NCBI GenBank assembly: GCA_964504595.1
Contig: CAZDEE010000004.1
Coordinates: 1 to 64,000 of the forward strand
Length of the DNA stretch: 64,000 nucleotides
Origin: CAG-826 sp964504595
GTDB taxonomy: Bacteria > Bacillota_I > Bacilli_A > RFN20 > CAG-826
Direction of reading: 5' to 3'
Notes under the pieces: generated by a model
The model's database searches: none
What the model was told of the DNA's origin: nothing
What the model saw: only the letters and a program-made list of their open reading frames with translations
Part shown: positions 9,508 to 18,797 of the stretch, in pieces
How positions within the stretch are numbered: position 1 is the stretch's first letter
Layout of the letters: every line of letters starts with the position of its first letter
Made by a program: the position numbers and the translations under genes

Positions 9508-10101
9508 ATGAAGACAGTTTTAGATAGTTATGAAGCACTTTTAGAAATTGAAAGGTCTAGTTTCTATTCTTATTTGTTTCCTTTGTCAGATGAAAATATG
9601 GCTAAAGGAATTCTTGATAGAATTAGAAAACAACATCCTAAAGCTAGACATTGTTGTTATGCTTATAAGGTTGGGCAGTTCCAAAAGTCATCAGATGATG
9701 GTGAACCTAAAGGAACTGCCGGGAGGCCATTGCTAGATGCATTATTAAAGAATTCTTTGGATAATGTGATAGTCATTGTTGTAAGATATTTTGGTGGCAT
9801 TAAATTAGGTGCAGGTAGATTGCTTAGAACTTATGTTGATTCCGCGATGCTTGCGATTAATAAAGCTAAAATATATCAAATATGTGAGGCTTATGTTTAT
9901 AGGTTTACATTAAATCATTCTTTTTATGATTTATTAGTGCAGCATTTACGGAAGAATGATGTTATTATTGATAATGTATTGTTTGAAGAAAATATTATTA
10001 TGGAAGTAAGTTCTTTGAATGATATAGAAAAAACAATTGATTCTCTATTTAATAAACAAATTAAAATTGAAAGATTAAATAAGAAAATTGTATATAGATA
10101 A
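9508..10101 (+). CDS. YigZ/IMPACT family protein
   Basis: This 197-residue protein has the conserved IMPACT N-terminal domain. Diagnostic stretches are SSFYSYLFPL, the HCCYAYKVG strand, DDGEPKGTAGRPLL near residue 63, and VVRYFGGIKLGAGRLLRTY near residue 95. The C-terminal ~70 residues form the second, ferredoxin-like domain found in YigZ and YvyE. The family is related to eukaryotic IMPACT, a regulator of GCN2, and is linked loosely to translation control, but the bacterial function is not settled. It lies between the giant repeat gene and mrp, most likely co-transcribed. Confidence 0.93.
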   Translation: MKTVLDSYEALLEIERSSFYSYLFPLSDENMAKGILDRIRKQHPKARHCCYAYKVGQFQKSSDDGEPKGTAGRPLLDALLKNSLDNVIVIVVRYFGGIKLGAGRLLRTYVDSAMLAINKAKIYQICEAYVYRFTLNHSFYDLLVQHLRKNDVIIDNVLFEENIIMEVSSLNDIEKTIDSLFNKQIKIERLNKKIVYR

Positions 10102-10115
10102 GGAGAGAGGTTTAG

Positions 10116-10946
10116 ATGAGTGAATGTAATCACGATTGCAGTAGTTGCAATCAAGAATGTGGCGAAAGAAAAATTGAAAAAATCACCACAAATGAAAAAA
10201 GTAAAGTCCGACGTGTTATCGGAGTTTTATCAGGAAAAGGTGGAGTAGGAAAATCCTTTGTATCAGCACTTCTTGCTTCTGAATTAAGAAAGAGAAACTA
10301 CAATGTTGGTATTTTAGATGCAGATATTACCGGTCCTTCAATTCCACAAGCATTTGGTATTGATACTCCAGCAATGGGAGAAAATGGCTTAGTTTATCCA
10401 GCGATTTCTAAAACTGGTATTAGTATCATTTCATCAAGTATGTTCCTTCAACATAAAGAAGATCCTATTATTTGGAGAGGAGTTATGTTAGGAGAAATGG
10501 TAAAACAATTTTATCATGATGTTTATTGGGATGATGTGGACTATTTAATTGTTGATATGCCACCAGGAACTGGAGATGTTGCTTTAACAACATTCCAATT
10601 TTTACCAGTAGATGCGATAGTTATAGTAACTTCTCCACAAGATTTAGTTTCAACAATTGTTCAAAAAGCTGTTAGAATGGCGACAATGATGGATGTTCCT
10701 ATTTTAGGATTAGTAGAAAATATGGCTTATGTAGAATGTCCATGTTGTAAAGAAAAAATTGAAATATATGGTAAATCTCATGTTCAAGAAGTTGCAGATA
10801 CTTATGGATATGATGTTTTAGCAAGAATTCCATTAAAAGCAGATAATGCCGCTTTAGCGGATGAAGGAAAAGTTGAATTTATTGATGCAGACTTCTTATC
10901 TTCTTTGGTGGATGCAGTTGAAAAGGTCGAAGCAAAGGAGGAATAA
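10116..10946 (+). CDS. mrp: Mrp/NBP35 family Fe-S carrier ATPase
   Basis: This is a 276-residue P-loop ATPase of the ApbC/Mrp/NBP35 type, which binds and transfers Fe-S clusters to apoproteins in the cytosol. The deviant Walker A GKGGVGKS is near residue 40, DADITGPSIP near 68, and DMPPGTGD near 149. Near residue 209 is CPCC, the CxxC pair that bridges the cluster between two subunits. The N-terminal tail carries four extra cysteines (CNHDCSSCNQEC), as in NBP35-like members, and could hold a second cluster. A GGAGAGAGG ribosome site precedes the ATG. It sits 14 bases after yigZ and 1 base before pepP. Confidence 0.93.
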   Translation: MSECNHDCSSCNQECGERKIEKITTNEKSKVRRVIGVLSGKGGVGKSFVSALLASELRKRNYNVGILDADITGPSIPQAFGIDTPAMGENGLVYPAISKTGISIISSSMFLQHKEDPIIWRGVMLGEMVKQFYHDVYWDDVDYLIVDMPPGTGDVALTTFQFLPVDAIVIVTSPQDLVSTIVQKAVRMATMMDVPILGLVENMAYVECPCCKEKIEIYGKSHVQEVADTYGYDVLARIPLKADNAALADEGKVEFIDADFLSSLVDAVEKVEAKEE

Positions 10947-10947
10947 T

Positions 10948-12309
10948 ATGATTACTAGTCAAGAGTATTCTAAACGCCGAGAACTTTTTCTAGAAAAAAT
11001 GAAAAATAATTCGGTTGCTATTTTATATTCTGGAACTTTAATGAAAGCTTCAGCGGATCAAACTCATCCTTTTGAAGTTAATCGTAATTTTTATTATTTA
11101 ACCGGTATTAGACAAGCAGATTCAATGTTAATTATGGTTAAAATTGCCGGTAATACAAATACATTTTTATTCATTGATGAAGTTGATCCAAATAGAGTGA
11201 AATGGACAGGAAAAATGTTGTCTGTCAGTGAAGCAAATGAAATAAGTGGTATTAAGGATATTCTATTTACTAAGCATTTCGAAAGCAAAGTTGAACTTCT
11301 TTTAGATGGTCAAAAGAATGCTTATGGAAGAATAGAAACAATTTATTTAGATTTAGAAAATGGTTTATTTGTTACAAGAGAAAAAACCACTAAAGACATT
11401 GCTTTTGAAATGTCTAAAAAATATTTTGGCTTAAATGTTGAAGATGCTTATCCTCTTATTGTTACTTTAAGAATGATTAAATCAAAAGCTGAAATTGAGG
11501 AAATATGCAATTCAATTAAAGTTACAAAAATTGGATTAGAAACAATTCTTAAAACACTTAAACCAGGATTATATGAATATCAAATTTCATCTTTATTTGC
11601 CTATACAGTAGCGGATTATAATAATTCAGGATTAGCTTTTGATACGATTGCTGCGGGTGGAGAAAACGCAGTCATTTTACATTATCCTTGCCCAAATTCA
11701 TTATTAAAAAATGACACGTTAATTTTATTAGATTTAGGAGCGGAAAAGAATCTTTATCGCGCAGATATTTCTCGAACATATCCAGTAAGTGGGAAGTATA
11801 GTGGACGTCAAAAAGAAATATATGAAATGGTTTTACGTTGTAATAAAGCAGTTGCTAATTTTGTTCGGCCAGGAATTACTTTAGGAGATGTTCAAAAATT
11901 TGCTTTTGAATTTTTAAAAACTGAATTAATTGGTCATGGTTACATTGATAAGGATAAGATTTTAGCGGATGCTAAAAATGAGATTATTAATCGTGAATTA
12001 GTTGGAACCTTAAGTGTAGAAGAAAAAGATGAAATAATTAAGCAAATGGAACATGCCGCTGTTTATAAATATTATTATCACAATGTTGGTCATCATTTAG
12101 GCTTAGATACTCATGATGCTAGCTTTAGAGATATGAAATTAGAGCCAGGTATGGTAATTACTGATGAGCCAGGACTTTATTTTGCTGAATATGGTATAGG
12201 TGTCCGTATTGAAGACGATATTTTAGTTACCGAAGATGGCTGTGAAGTTTTATCAAAAGATATCCTTAAAGAAGTTAAAGATATAGAAGATTTTATGGCG
12301 CAAAAATAA
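10948..12309 (+). CDS. pepP: Aminopeptidase P family Xaa-Pro peptidase
   Basis: This 453-residue cytosolic M24B metallopeptidase removes N-terminal residues that precede proline. The first ~170 residues are the creatinase-like N-terminal domain (VNRNFYYLTGI). The pita-bread fold follows with dinuclear metal ligands in LLDLGAE and DISRTYP, the histidine in GHHLGLDTHD, EPGLYF, and the last glutamate in VRIEDDIL. The start at 10948 is fixed by the AGGAGG site at 10936-10941. Upstream in-frame starts would read into the 3' end of mrp in another frame. It is the last gene of the operon that begins at 3647, and its stop codon overlaps the terminator stem. Confidence 0.95.
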   Translation: MITSQEYSKRRELFLEKMKNNSVAILYSGTLMKASADQTHPFEVNRNFYYLTGIRQADSMLIMVKIAGNTNTFLFIDEVDPNRVKWTGKMLSVSEANEISGIKDILFTKHFESKVELLLDGQKNAYGRIETIYLDLENGLFVTREKTTKDIAFEMSKKYFGLNVEDAYPLIVTLRMIKSKAEIEEICNSIKVTKIGLETILKTLKPGLYEYQISSLFAYTVADYNNSGLAFDTIAAGGENAVILHYPCPNSLLKNDTLILLDLGAEKNLYRADISRTYPVSGKYSGRQKEIYEMVLRCNKAVANFVRPGITLGDVQKFAFEFLKTELIGHGYIDKDKILADAKNEIINRELVGTLSVEEKDEIIKQMEHAAVYKYYYHNVGHHLGLDTHDASFRDMKLEPGMVITDEPGLYFAEYGIGVRIEDDILVTEDGCEVLSKDILKEVKDIEDFMAQK

Positions 12310-12330
12310 GAGGAGAAATCCTCTTTTTTT
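12308..12330 (+). terminator. Intrinsic terminator after pepP
   Basis: AAGAGGA and TCCTCTT form a 7-bp stem closed by a GAAA tetraloop and run into a T tract. The left arm overlaps the last bases of the pepP stop codon. Confidence 0.85.
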
Positions 12331-12343
12331 AAAGGAGAATGAG

Positions 12344-13012
12344 ATGGATATTGAAAAATTGATTGATGAAATTAGAAATGAAGGTAATGATTCAAAAAAA
12401 GAATTTATTATAAGAATAATTTCAACCTCAAAAATTGTTATCAGTGGAGCGCCGATACCATTTATCAAGGCAAAAGCTAAAGAATTAGTTAAAGTTGAAA
12501 AGATAGATTTATCATTATTAGGAACCTATTATGAAATAGATATTCTTTTAGGATTAATGATTGTTTACTCATCAAAAACGATTGAAGAAAAATATAAACT
12601 TATCGATATTTATTTAGAAAAAGCTGATAATTGGGCGGATATTGATATCCTATCAAGCGCATTTAAAACAAAAAATTATACTTTGGGATTAGAATATATA
12701 AAAGAATGCCTTAATTCTTCTAATCCTTATAAAAGAAGATTTGGATATATTCACTTTCTAAGTAATTTTGTAAATAAAAGTTACGTAAATGATATTTTAT
12801 CTTTAATTAAAAATGATGATAATTACATCGTGCAAATGGGGATTGCATGGTTGCTTTCAGTAACGTTTATTAAATGCAGAGAAAAAACTATTAAATACTT
12901 AGAAAATGAATCTATAAATCCTCAAGTCATGAGAATGTTTATAAGAAAAGTATGCGATTCAAGAAGAGTTAGTGATGAAGATAAGAAATTTATAAAAACA
13001 TTAAAAAAATAA
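12344..13012 (+). CDS. AlkD-like DNA alkylation repair protein
   Basis: This 222-residue all-helical HEAT-like repeat protein belongs to the AlkD DNA glycosylase superfamily. AlkD removes bulky or cationic alkylated purines without flipping the base. The pattern W-x3-D of the AlkD active site is present as W97 and D101 in NWADIDILSSAF. PYKRRFGYIH and MGIAWLLSVTF correspond to the DNA-backbone arginine segment and the second tryptophan region. A strong AAAGGAGAATGAG leader directly follows the pepP terminator. It appears to be a single-gene unit. Some members of this superfamily have lost glycosylase activity, so enzymatic function is an inference. Confidence 0.85.
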   Translation: MDIEKLIDEIRNEGNDSKKEFIIRIISTSKIVISGAPIPFIKAKAKELVKVEKIDLSLLGTYYEIDILLGLMIVYSSKTIEEKYKLIDIYLEKADNWADIDILSSAFKTKNYTLGLEYIKECLNSSNPYKRRFGYIHFLSNFVNKSYVNDILSLIKNDDNYIVQMGIAWLLSVTFIKCREKTIKYLENESINPQVMRMFIRKVCDSRRVSDEDKKFIKTLKK

Positions 13013-13040
13013 TAAAAATTGAACTTTTTTTAAATCGTAA

Positions 13041-13069
13041 TTGAAAAAGATAATTGTAATTAGTACAAT
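13041..13069 (+). promoter_or_regulatory. Sigma-A promoter of malQ-glpK
   Basis: TTGAAA at 13041-13046, a 17-base spacer, and TACAAT at 13064-13069. The -10 is about 31 bases before the malQ start at 13101, and a GGACAGGTG ribosome site lies in between. Confidence 0.75.
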
Positions 13070-13100
13070 ATATTTAAAGAAAAAGGACAGGTGATTATTA

Positions 13101-14579
13101 ATGGAAAGAGGCAGTGGTGTATTATTACACATTTCATCTCTTCCTAGCAAGCATGGAATAGGAACTTTCGGCAGAGAAGCTAGAAATTTTGTAAAGATTC
13201 TTCATGCTGCAGGACAAAAATATTGGCAAGTTTTACCACTCAATCCAACAAGTTATGGAGATTCACCATATCAATCATTTTCCGCATTTGCGTTAAATCC
13301 ATATTTTGTTGATCTTGATATTTTAGTTAAAAAAGGTTATTTAACAAAGAAAGAAATAAAGAAAATTAAAGGCGGAACAAATCCTCATTATGTAGATTAT
13401 GGACGCGTTTATGAAGAAAGATTTGCTATTCTTCGTTTAGCATTTTCAAGAGCGTTTGAAAATGAAAAAGCCAAATTAGAAAAGTTCTTACATAAGAATA
13501 AATATTGGCTCGAAGATTATGCTGATTTTATGTTAATTAAAGATTTATTTGGTGGAAAAAGCTGGTTAGAATGGCCACGTTTATTTAAAATTCACCATAA
13601 AAAAACAATCGTTGCGACACGAAATGAACATATTGAAGATTTCTGGTTCTATGTATTTATTCAATATCATGCATTTGATCAATATACAAGATTACGTCGA
13701 TATGCTAATTCAAAAGGAATTCAAATAATTGGTGATATGCCAATTTATGTTGCTTGCGATAGCGCGGATGTCTGGGCTAATCCAAAACTTTTTAAATTAG
13801 ATCATAAACGTAACCCTGAATTGGTTGCCGGTGTACCACCAGATTATTTTAGTGAAACTGGTCAATTATGGGGTAATCCAATTTATGATTGGGATAAAAT
13901 GAAAAAAACTTCATATCGTTGGTGGAAATTACGTATTAAACAAATGTCAAAATTATTTGATTGTTTAAGAATAGATCACTTTAGAGGTTTTGAAGCTTAT
14001 TGGGCGGTAAAATATGGAGAATCAACCGCGATTAATGGAGAATGGATTAAAGGTCCAGGACATGAAATTATTGATGCATTTAAGAGTGCGGCACCAAAGT
14101 TACAAATTATCGCTGAAGATTTAGGTGTTATTACAGATGGTGTCCGTGAATTATTAGCCTATAGTGGTTATCCAGGATTAAAAGTTTTCCAATTTGCTTT
14201 TGGTGGCGACAAAGATGATCCTTTCTTACCACATACATATCCAAATAACTGCGTTGCCTATTTAGGCGCCCATGATAACGATGTTACTTTAAACTTCATT
14301 TTAGAAAATGAAAAAGAAGCTGAAGCAATGAAAAATTATTTAAATTGCTATGGTAGTGAAGATGAAGTATTAGAAGCGGCGATTATGCGTTTAATGCATA
14401 GTAACGCAAATGTTGTTATCTTTACAGCGCAAGATTTACTTCATTTAGGTAAAGAATCAAGAATGAATATTCCTGGAACAGCAGTTGGAAACTGGCAATT
14501 TAGAGCGGTTAAAGAACAATTAGATAATAATTTTGCGAAAAATTTATATTATAAAACAGGCGATGGAAATCGCATTTAA
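13101..14579 (+). CDS. malQ: 4-alpha-glucanotransferase (amylomaltase, GH77)
   Basis: This 492-residue enzyme transfers maltosyl and longer glucan segments between alpha-1,4-glucans in maltodextrin and glycogen turnover. The N-terminus (ERGSGVLLHISSLPS, GIGTFG) is the family hallmark. Catalytic regions are visible as CLRIDHFRGFEAYW (nucleophile Asp), IIAEDLGVIT (acid/base Glu) and AHDND. The length is right for GH77. It lies 14 bases before glpK and probably shares its promoter. It complements the glycogen synthesis genes at 60006-63681. Confidence 0.97.
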   Translation: MERGSGVLLHISSLPSKHGIGTFGREARNFVKILHAAGQKYWQVLPLNPTSYGDSPYQSFSAFALNPYFVDLDILVKKGYLTKKEIKKIKGGTNPHYVDYGRVYEERFAILRLAFSRAFENEKAKLEKFLHKNKYWLEDYADFMLIKDLFGGKSWLEWPRLFKIHHKKTIVATRNEHIEDFWFYVFIQYHAFDQYTRLRRYANSKGIQIIGDMPIYVACDSADVWANPKLFKLDHKRNPELVAGVPPDYFSETGQLWGNPIYDWDKMKKTSYRWWKLRIKQMSKLFDCLRIDHFRGFEAYWAVKYGESTAINGEWIKGPGHEIIDAFKSAAPKLQIIAEDLGVITDGVRELLAYSGYPGLKVFQFAFGGDKDDPFLPHTYPNNCVAYLGAHDNDVTLNFILENEKEAEAMKNYLNCYGSEDEVLEAAIMRLMHSNANVVIFTAQDLLHLGKESRMNIPGTAVGNWQFRAVKEQLDNNFAKNLYYKTGDGNRI

Positions 14580-14593
14580 AAGGTGAAATAAAA

Positions 14594-16069
14594 ATGAAAA
14601 AATACATCTTATCTATCGATCAAGGAACTACATCGACTCGCGCAATACTTTTTGATAAAAATGGAACTGCGGTTTTTGTTGCTCAACATGAGTTAAGGTG
14701 TATTTTTCCTTATTCAGGCTATGTTGAACAAGATGCTTTAGAAATATGGTTAAGTGTTATTGATGTTATTAATGAAGTACTTGTTAAGTCAAATGAAACC
14801 TTAGATTCTGTAGCTTCAATTGGAATTACAAATCAAAGAGAAACTACAATTGTTTGGGATAAAAAAACAGGAATGCCAGTGCATAACGCAATTGTTTGGC
14901 AATCGCGTCAATCTAAGGAAATATGTGAACGATATTCATGTTATAAAGAACAAATCCATCAAAAAACAGGTTTGTTAATTAATCCATATTTTAGTGCTTC
15001 TAAAATTAGATATATTTTAGATCATATTGAAAATGGACAACAAAGAGCGGATAATGGTGAACTAATATGTGGAACCGTTGATACTTGGATTTTGTATAAG
15101 TTAACAAAAGGTAAAGTACACGCTACTGATGTCAGTAATGCTTCAAGAACGATGTTATATAACATCTTTGATTTAACTTGGGATGAAGAGTTGTTAAAAC
15201 TTTTTAATATTCCAAAGTGCATGTTACCAATAGTTCATCAATCAAGTTATATTTATGGTGAAGCTAGCTTTTTTGATTCAGATGTTCCAATTTCAGGGAT
15301 TGCTGGCGATCAACAAGCCGCATTATTTGGACAGGCTTGCTTTGAAAAAGGCGATCTTAAAAACACATACGGAACTGGCTGCTTTTTATTAATGAATACC
15401 GGTTCAAAGCCAATTATTTCTAAAAAAGGACTTTTAACCACAGTTGCGTGGATGATAGATGATAAAGTAACATATGCTTTAGAGGGATCGGTTTTTGTTG
15501 CTGGTGCCTCTATTCAATGGTTACGCGATCAAATGAAATTAATTTCAGAAGCAAGTGATAGTGAAAGAGCGGCACATAAAGCTGATTCAAATTCGAATGT
15601 TTATGTGGTTCCTGCATTTGTTGGTTTAGGAACTCCATATTGGGATGATAATGCCCGTGGAGCGGTATTTGGTTTAACAAGAGCGACAACTAAATATGAT
15701 TTTATTAAAGCAACTCTTGAATCCATCGCTTATCAATCTCGAGATGTTATTGAAGTTATGAAAGATGAGACACATCTTGATTTACAAGTTTTAAAAGTAG
15801 ATGGAGGAGCAACTGCAAATGGATATTTAATGCAGTTCCAATCTGATTTATTACAAACTAACATCCTTTTACCTAAGTGCTTAGAAACAACTGCTTTAGG
15901 GGTTGCTTATTTATCTGGTCTTGCTGTTAAGTTTTGGGATAATGTTTCTTCTATTCAAAGTATTCATAAGTATAAAAAAACATATTATCCTTCTGAAGAT
16001 AAAGATAATATGGAAAAGAAATATGAATATTGGAAAGTTGCGATTAAAGCGACTAGAATGTTTAAATAG
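14594..16069 (+). CDS. glpK: Glycerol kinase
   Basis: This 491-residue FGGY-family kinase phosphorylates glycerol to glycerol-3-phosphate with ATP. The N-terminal phosphate loop is SIDQGTTSTRA. NQRETT and the WQSRQ strand follow, and the C-terminal FGGY signature appears as LDLQVLKVDGGATANGYLMQ. No GlpF or GlpD gene is near, so the partner is malQ, an unusual pairing that puts glycerol and glucan use in one transcript. It ends at a strong bidirectional terminator. Confidence 0.97.
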   Translation: MKKYILSIDQGTTSTRAILFDKNGTAVFVAQHELRCIFPYSGYVEQDALEIWLSVIDVINEVLVKSNETLDSVASIGITNQRETTIVWDKKTGMPVHNAIVWQSRQSKEICERYSCYKEQIHQKTGLLINPYFSASKIRYILDHIENGQQRADNGELICGTVDTWILYKLTKGKVHATDVSNASRTMLYNIFDLTWDEELLKLFNIPKCMLPIVHQSSYIYGEASFFDSDVPISGIAGDQQAALFGQACFEKGDLKNTYGTGCFLLMNTGSKPIISKKGLLTTVAWMIDDKVTYALEGSVFVAGASIQWLRDQMKLISEASDSERAAHKADSNSNVYVVPAFVGLGTPYWDDNARGAVFGLTRATTKYDFIKATLESIAYQSRDVIEVMKDETHLDLQVLKVDGGATANGYLMQFQSDLLQTNILLPKCLETTALGVAYLSGLAVKFWDNVSSIQSIHKYKKTYYPSEDKDNMEKKYEYWKVAIKATRMFK

Positions 16070-16075
16070 TAAATA

Positions 16076-16111
16076 AAAAAGGTTAAGCTTTATATCGAGC
16101 TTAACCTTTTT
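16076..16111. terminator. Bidirectional terminator between glpK and the convergent gene
   Basis: AAAAAGGTTAAGCT (16076-16089) pairs perfectly with AGCTTAACCTTTTT (16098-16111). A-runs and T-runs on both flanks make it work for glpK on the plus strand and for the minus-strand gene ending at 16118. Confidence 0.9.
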
Positions 16112-16117
16112 GTTATC

Positions 16118-17014
16118 TTATAAAATACCAAGTATTGAGAATAAGAATGCTGCAAGTGATATGATAAGAGGAACTGAAATGATTTTTGTAATTGGCTTAT
16201 TAGGATCATTTTCAATTTCTTTAAGATATTTTTTAAAGCTTTTCTTATTAATGAAGAATCCTACAAGAGCGGCAATGAAACCGATTAATGGTAGGATGAA
16301 TAATGATTCACTTAATAAAGTTATTATTGTAAATAATCCAGTTATTATCATACTTGCTGTTGTGGCGATTTTAGCAATTTTTTGAGCTTTAACAGCTTTA
16401 TTAAATGTTGATTTATCAGTAGGATAATTTTTAGAATTATTATATCCATTGTGAAGGTTGAAGGAGAGACCATAAACCTTTCCTTTATATTCCATTTTAA
16501 TGTAAATTACTGGAACTAAATATGCGGAAACATCCCAAGATCTTGATTGATATTTTTGCCAACCATTTGGAAGCTTTCCTTCGATTACTTTTCCTAATGC
16601 CGCGCGAAGTTCTTCGTAAGTAAAGACATTTGCTTCGTTCCAAACTGGAATTTTTGAGGCATATGTTTGGGATAAATCTTTAACGACAGTGTAATCACCT
16701 TGTCCATAATATTTTGTGATGTTTAATGAATCTGGTCCACCACAGCGACCGAAATTAGAAATTTGGCCATTATATGATTTATTATTAACAACATAATCTA
16801 AATCGATGTTGTATTGATAAATAACACATAAATAGCGTTTAATGTTTGGTGAGGATTCGGTTAATTTTTTAAATTGTTCCGCGAATTCTTTATCGATGAA
16901 TTGATCTTTCATCATGTTATTGTAAATTGTTTTTAAAGCGGTTGAAATTGAAAAATTTTCTTTTAAAATACCGACTTCCTTACAAAAGGTAAAATTTTTA
17001 TTAGTTAGTATCAT
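16118..17014 (-). CDS. Uncharacterised protein with three C-terminal membrane helices
   Basis: This 298-residue protein is not recognised. Residues 1-215 look soluble. They include CGGP near residue 91 and an aromatic stretch (GWQKYQSRSWDVSAYLVPV) that may form a beta-rich domain. Hydrophobic helices follow at about 217-235, 237-258 and 277-296, separated by a basic KKSFKKYLKE loop. There is no signal peptide, so the first domain is probably cytosolic, tethered by the C-terminal helices. It is a single gene between convergent glpK and the divergent 5'-nucleotidase gene, and its terminator is shared with glpK. Confidence 0.7.
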   Translation of the reverse strand: MILTNKNFTFCKEVGILKENFSISTALKTIYNNMMKDQFIDKEFAEQFKKLTESSPNIKRYLCVIYQYNIDLDYVVNNKSYNGQISNFGRCGGPDSLNITKYYGQGDYTVVKDLSQTYASKIPVWNEANVFTYEELRAALGKVIEGKLPNGWQKYQSRSWDVSAYLVPVIYIKMEYKGKVYGLSFNLHNGYNNSKNYPTDKSTFNKAVKAQKIAKIATTASMIITGLFTIITLLSESLFILPLIGFIAALVGFFINKKSFKKYLKEIENDPNKPITKIISVPLIISLAAFLFSILGIL

Positions 17015-17092
17015 TTTTATAACTCCTTACGAAATTAATTATAGAATAAGAAGTGGCTTATTTCAATAATAACTCGGTTAAATTGGCTATTT

Positions 17093-17122
17093 TTGCTAAT
17101 GAAGTTCATTTATTAATATGAT
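17093..17122 (+). promoter_or_regulatory. Possible promoter of the 5'-nucleotidase gene
   Basis: TTGCTA at 17093-17098, an 18-base spacer and TATGAT at 17117-17122, 44 bases before the start codon. The hexamers are only fair matches. Confidence 0.4.
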
Positions 17123-17166
17123 ATTATATTGTTGATACACATAAGTGCATTGAATGAGGTTGTTTT

Positions 17167-18786
17167 ATGAAAAAAAATAAATTTGGAATTTTTATTTTAA
17201 CGATATTAATGTCGTCATGTTCTTTAGATTTTTCTTTTGATAAATCGAGTAATAATTCTTTTAATAGTGTATTTAGTAATGGCGGCAATAGTTCTAATAT
17301 TGCTTCTAGTAGTAGCAGTTCGTTTAATACAACAATAGTAACTGAAAATAGAACTATAAAAATGTATGGAATTAATGATTTCCATGGAGCGGTGGTTGAG
17401 AATGTTTCAAATTATGAAGCGGGTATTATAAAAGTTGGATCGTTTTTTAAACAAAAAGGAAATGAAGAAAATACTTTATTAATTAATTCAGGAGATATGT
17501 GGCAAGGATCGATTGAATCTAATCTTAATTATGGAAAATTATTGACAGAATGTATGAATAATATTGAATTTGATTGCTTTACTTTAGGAAATCATGAATT
17601 TGACTGGGGACAAAAATACATTAAGGAAAATCGCCAATTAAAAGATGAAGTTACAGCATATCAAACTCCATTTCTTGCTGCGAATATTTATAAATATGAT
17701 ATTATGACAGGTGAAACAAAAGAGTACGCTAATTTGGGTGAAAAATATACTATTAAAACTTTAGAAAACGGCTTACGTGTAGGTATTATTGGTGTTATTG
17801 GAAGAAATCAAATTACTTCAATTACATCATCTTTTGTTGATGATATTGTCTTTTTAGAACCATCATCGGTCATTAAAGAACTATCGGATGAATTGCGTAA
17901 TGAAAAAGGTGTTGATGTTGTTATTGCAAGCGTTCATGCTGAACAAGACGATGTTTTAAATACCGGAATAACTAATATAAGTGATGTTTCTCATAAACGC
18001 TATGTCGATGCAGTTTTTTGCGCTCATTCACATAAAAATGAGAAAGCAATTGAAAATGGTGTTCCTTTTGTACAAGCTTCATATAATGGACGTTCATATT
18101 CAGAAATATCTTTAAATGTTACACCTGCAGGTGAAGTAAGTGCATTAGATTATAATTATATATACACATCTAAGATAAATTGTGAAAATGATCCATCTTT
18201 AGAAGAAAAAGTAAATGCGTATAAAGAGATTTCTGATAATCTTGGAAATGAGCAATTAATTAGAAGTAATGGGACTTTAAAAAAATCTGATTCATTGGTT
18301 AATTTAGTTACAACTGCGATGTATAACGAAGCTATAAAACAAGGATATGATATAAGTTATGCGATTACAAATACCGCAAGAGCGGATTTAGAAAGCGGAT
18401 TAGTAACATATGCAAATCTATATAAAAGTTTACCATTTGATAATGAAATATACATTATTGAAGTAAGTGGTAGCAGTTTAAAAAAAGAGATAAATTTTGA
18501 TTCTACAGGAATGTATCGAGGTGATAAAGAGCCTTTTAATGAACGTAATACATACCGTATCGCGGTTATCGATTATTTAGCCTTACATCGTAATAGTAAA
18601 CGACAATATGATTATTTTCCAAATTTTAAAACAATTGCTAAATTAGAAAAGTCTGGTCAAGAGTTTTATAATTATCGTGATATTACCGCAGATTACTTAA
18701 GAAGCTTAGATGGAAATTTGAATACATCTAATTATTCTTCTTCATTAGATCAATTTAATAAAGATAGATTATATTATAGTATTTAA
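17167..18786 (+). CDS. Lipoprotein 5'-nucleotidase / metallophosphoesterase
   Basis: This 539-residue enzyme of the UshA/5'-nucleotidase family is predicted to be anchored outside the membrane and to release nucleosides and phosphate from nucleotides. The signal peptide ends in a lipobox-like LMSSC at about residues 15-19, followed by a Ser/Asn-rich linker to about residue 57. The metallophosphatase domain carries GINDFHGA, NSGDMWQGS, LGNHEFDWG and the CAHSHKNE histidines. The C-terminal 5'-nucleotidase domain starts near residue 345, with substrate-binding elements around AITNTARADL and LPFDNEIYIIEVSG. It is followed 11 bases later by addB, which may be read from the same promoter. Confidence 0.93.
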   Translation: MKKNKFGIFILTILMSSCSLDFSFDKSSNNSFNSVFSNGGNSSNIASSSSSSFNTTIVTENRTIKMYGINDFHGAVVENVSNYEAGIIKVGSFFKQKGNEENTLLINSGDMWQGSIESNLNYGKLLTECMNNIEFDCFTLGNHEFDWGQKYIKENRQLKDEVTAYQTPFLAANIYKYDIMTGETKEYANLGEKYTIKTLENGLRVGIIGVIGRNQITSITSSFVDDIVFLEPSSVIKELSDELRNEKGVDVVIASVHAEQDDVLNTGITNISDVSHKRYVDAVFCAHSHKNEKAIENGVPFVQASYNGRSYSEISLNVTPAGEVSALDYNYIYTSKINCENDPSLEEKVNAYKEISDNLGNEQLIRSNGTLKKSDSLVNLVTTAMYNEAIKQGYDISYAITNTARADLESGLVTYANLYKSLPFDNEIYIIEVSGSSLKKEINFDSTGMYRGDKEPFNERNTYRIAVIDYLALHRNSKRQYDYFPNFKTIAKLEKSGQEFYNYRDITADYLRSLDGNLNTSNYSSSLDQFNKDRLYYSI

Positions 18787-18797
18787 GGAGAAAATGT

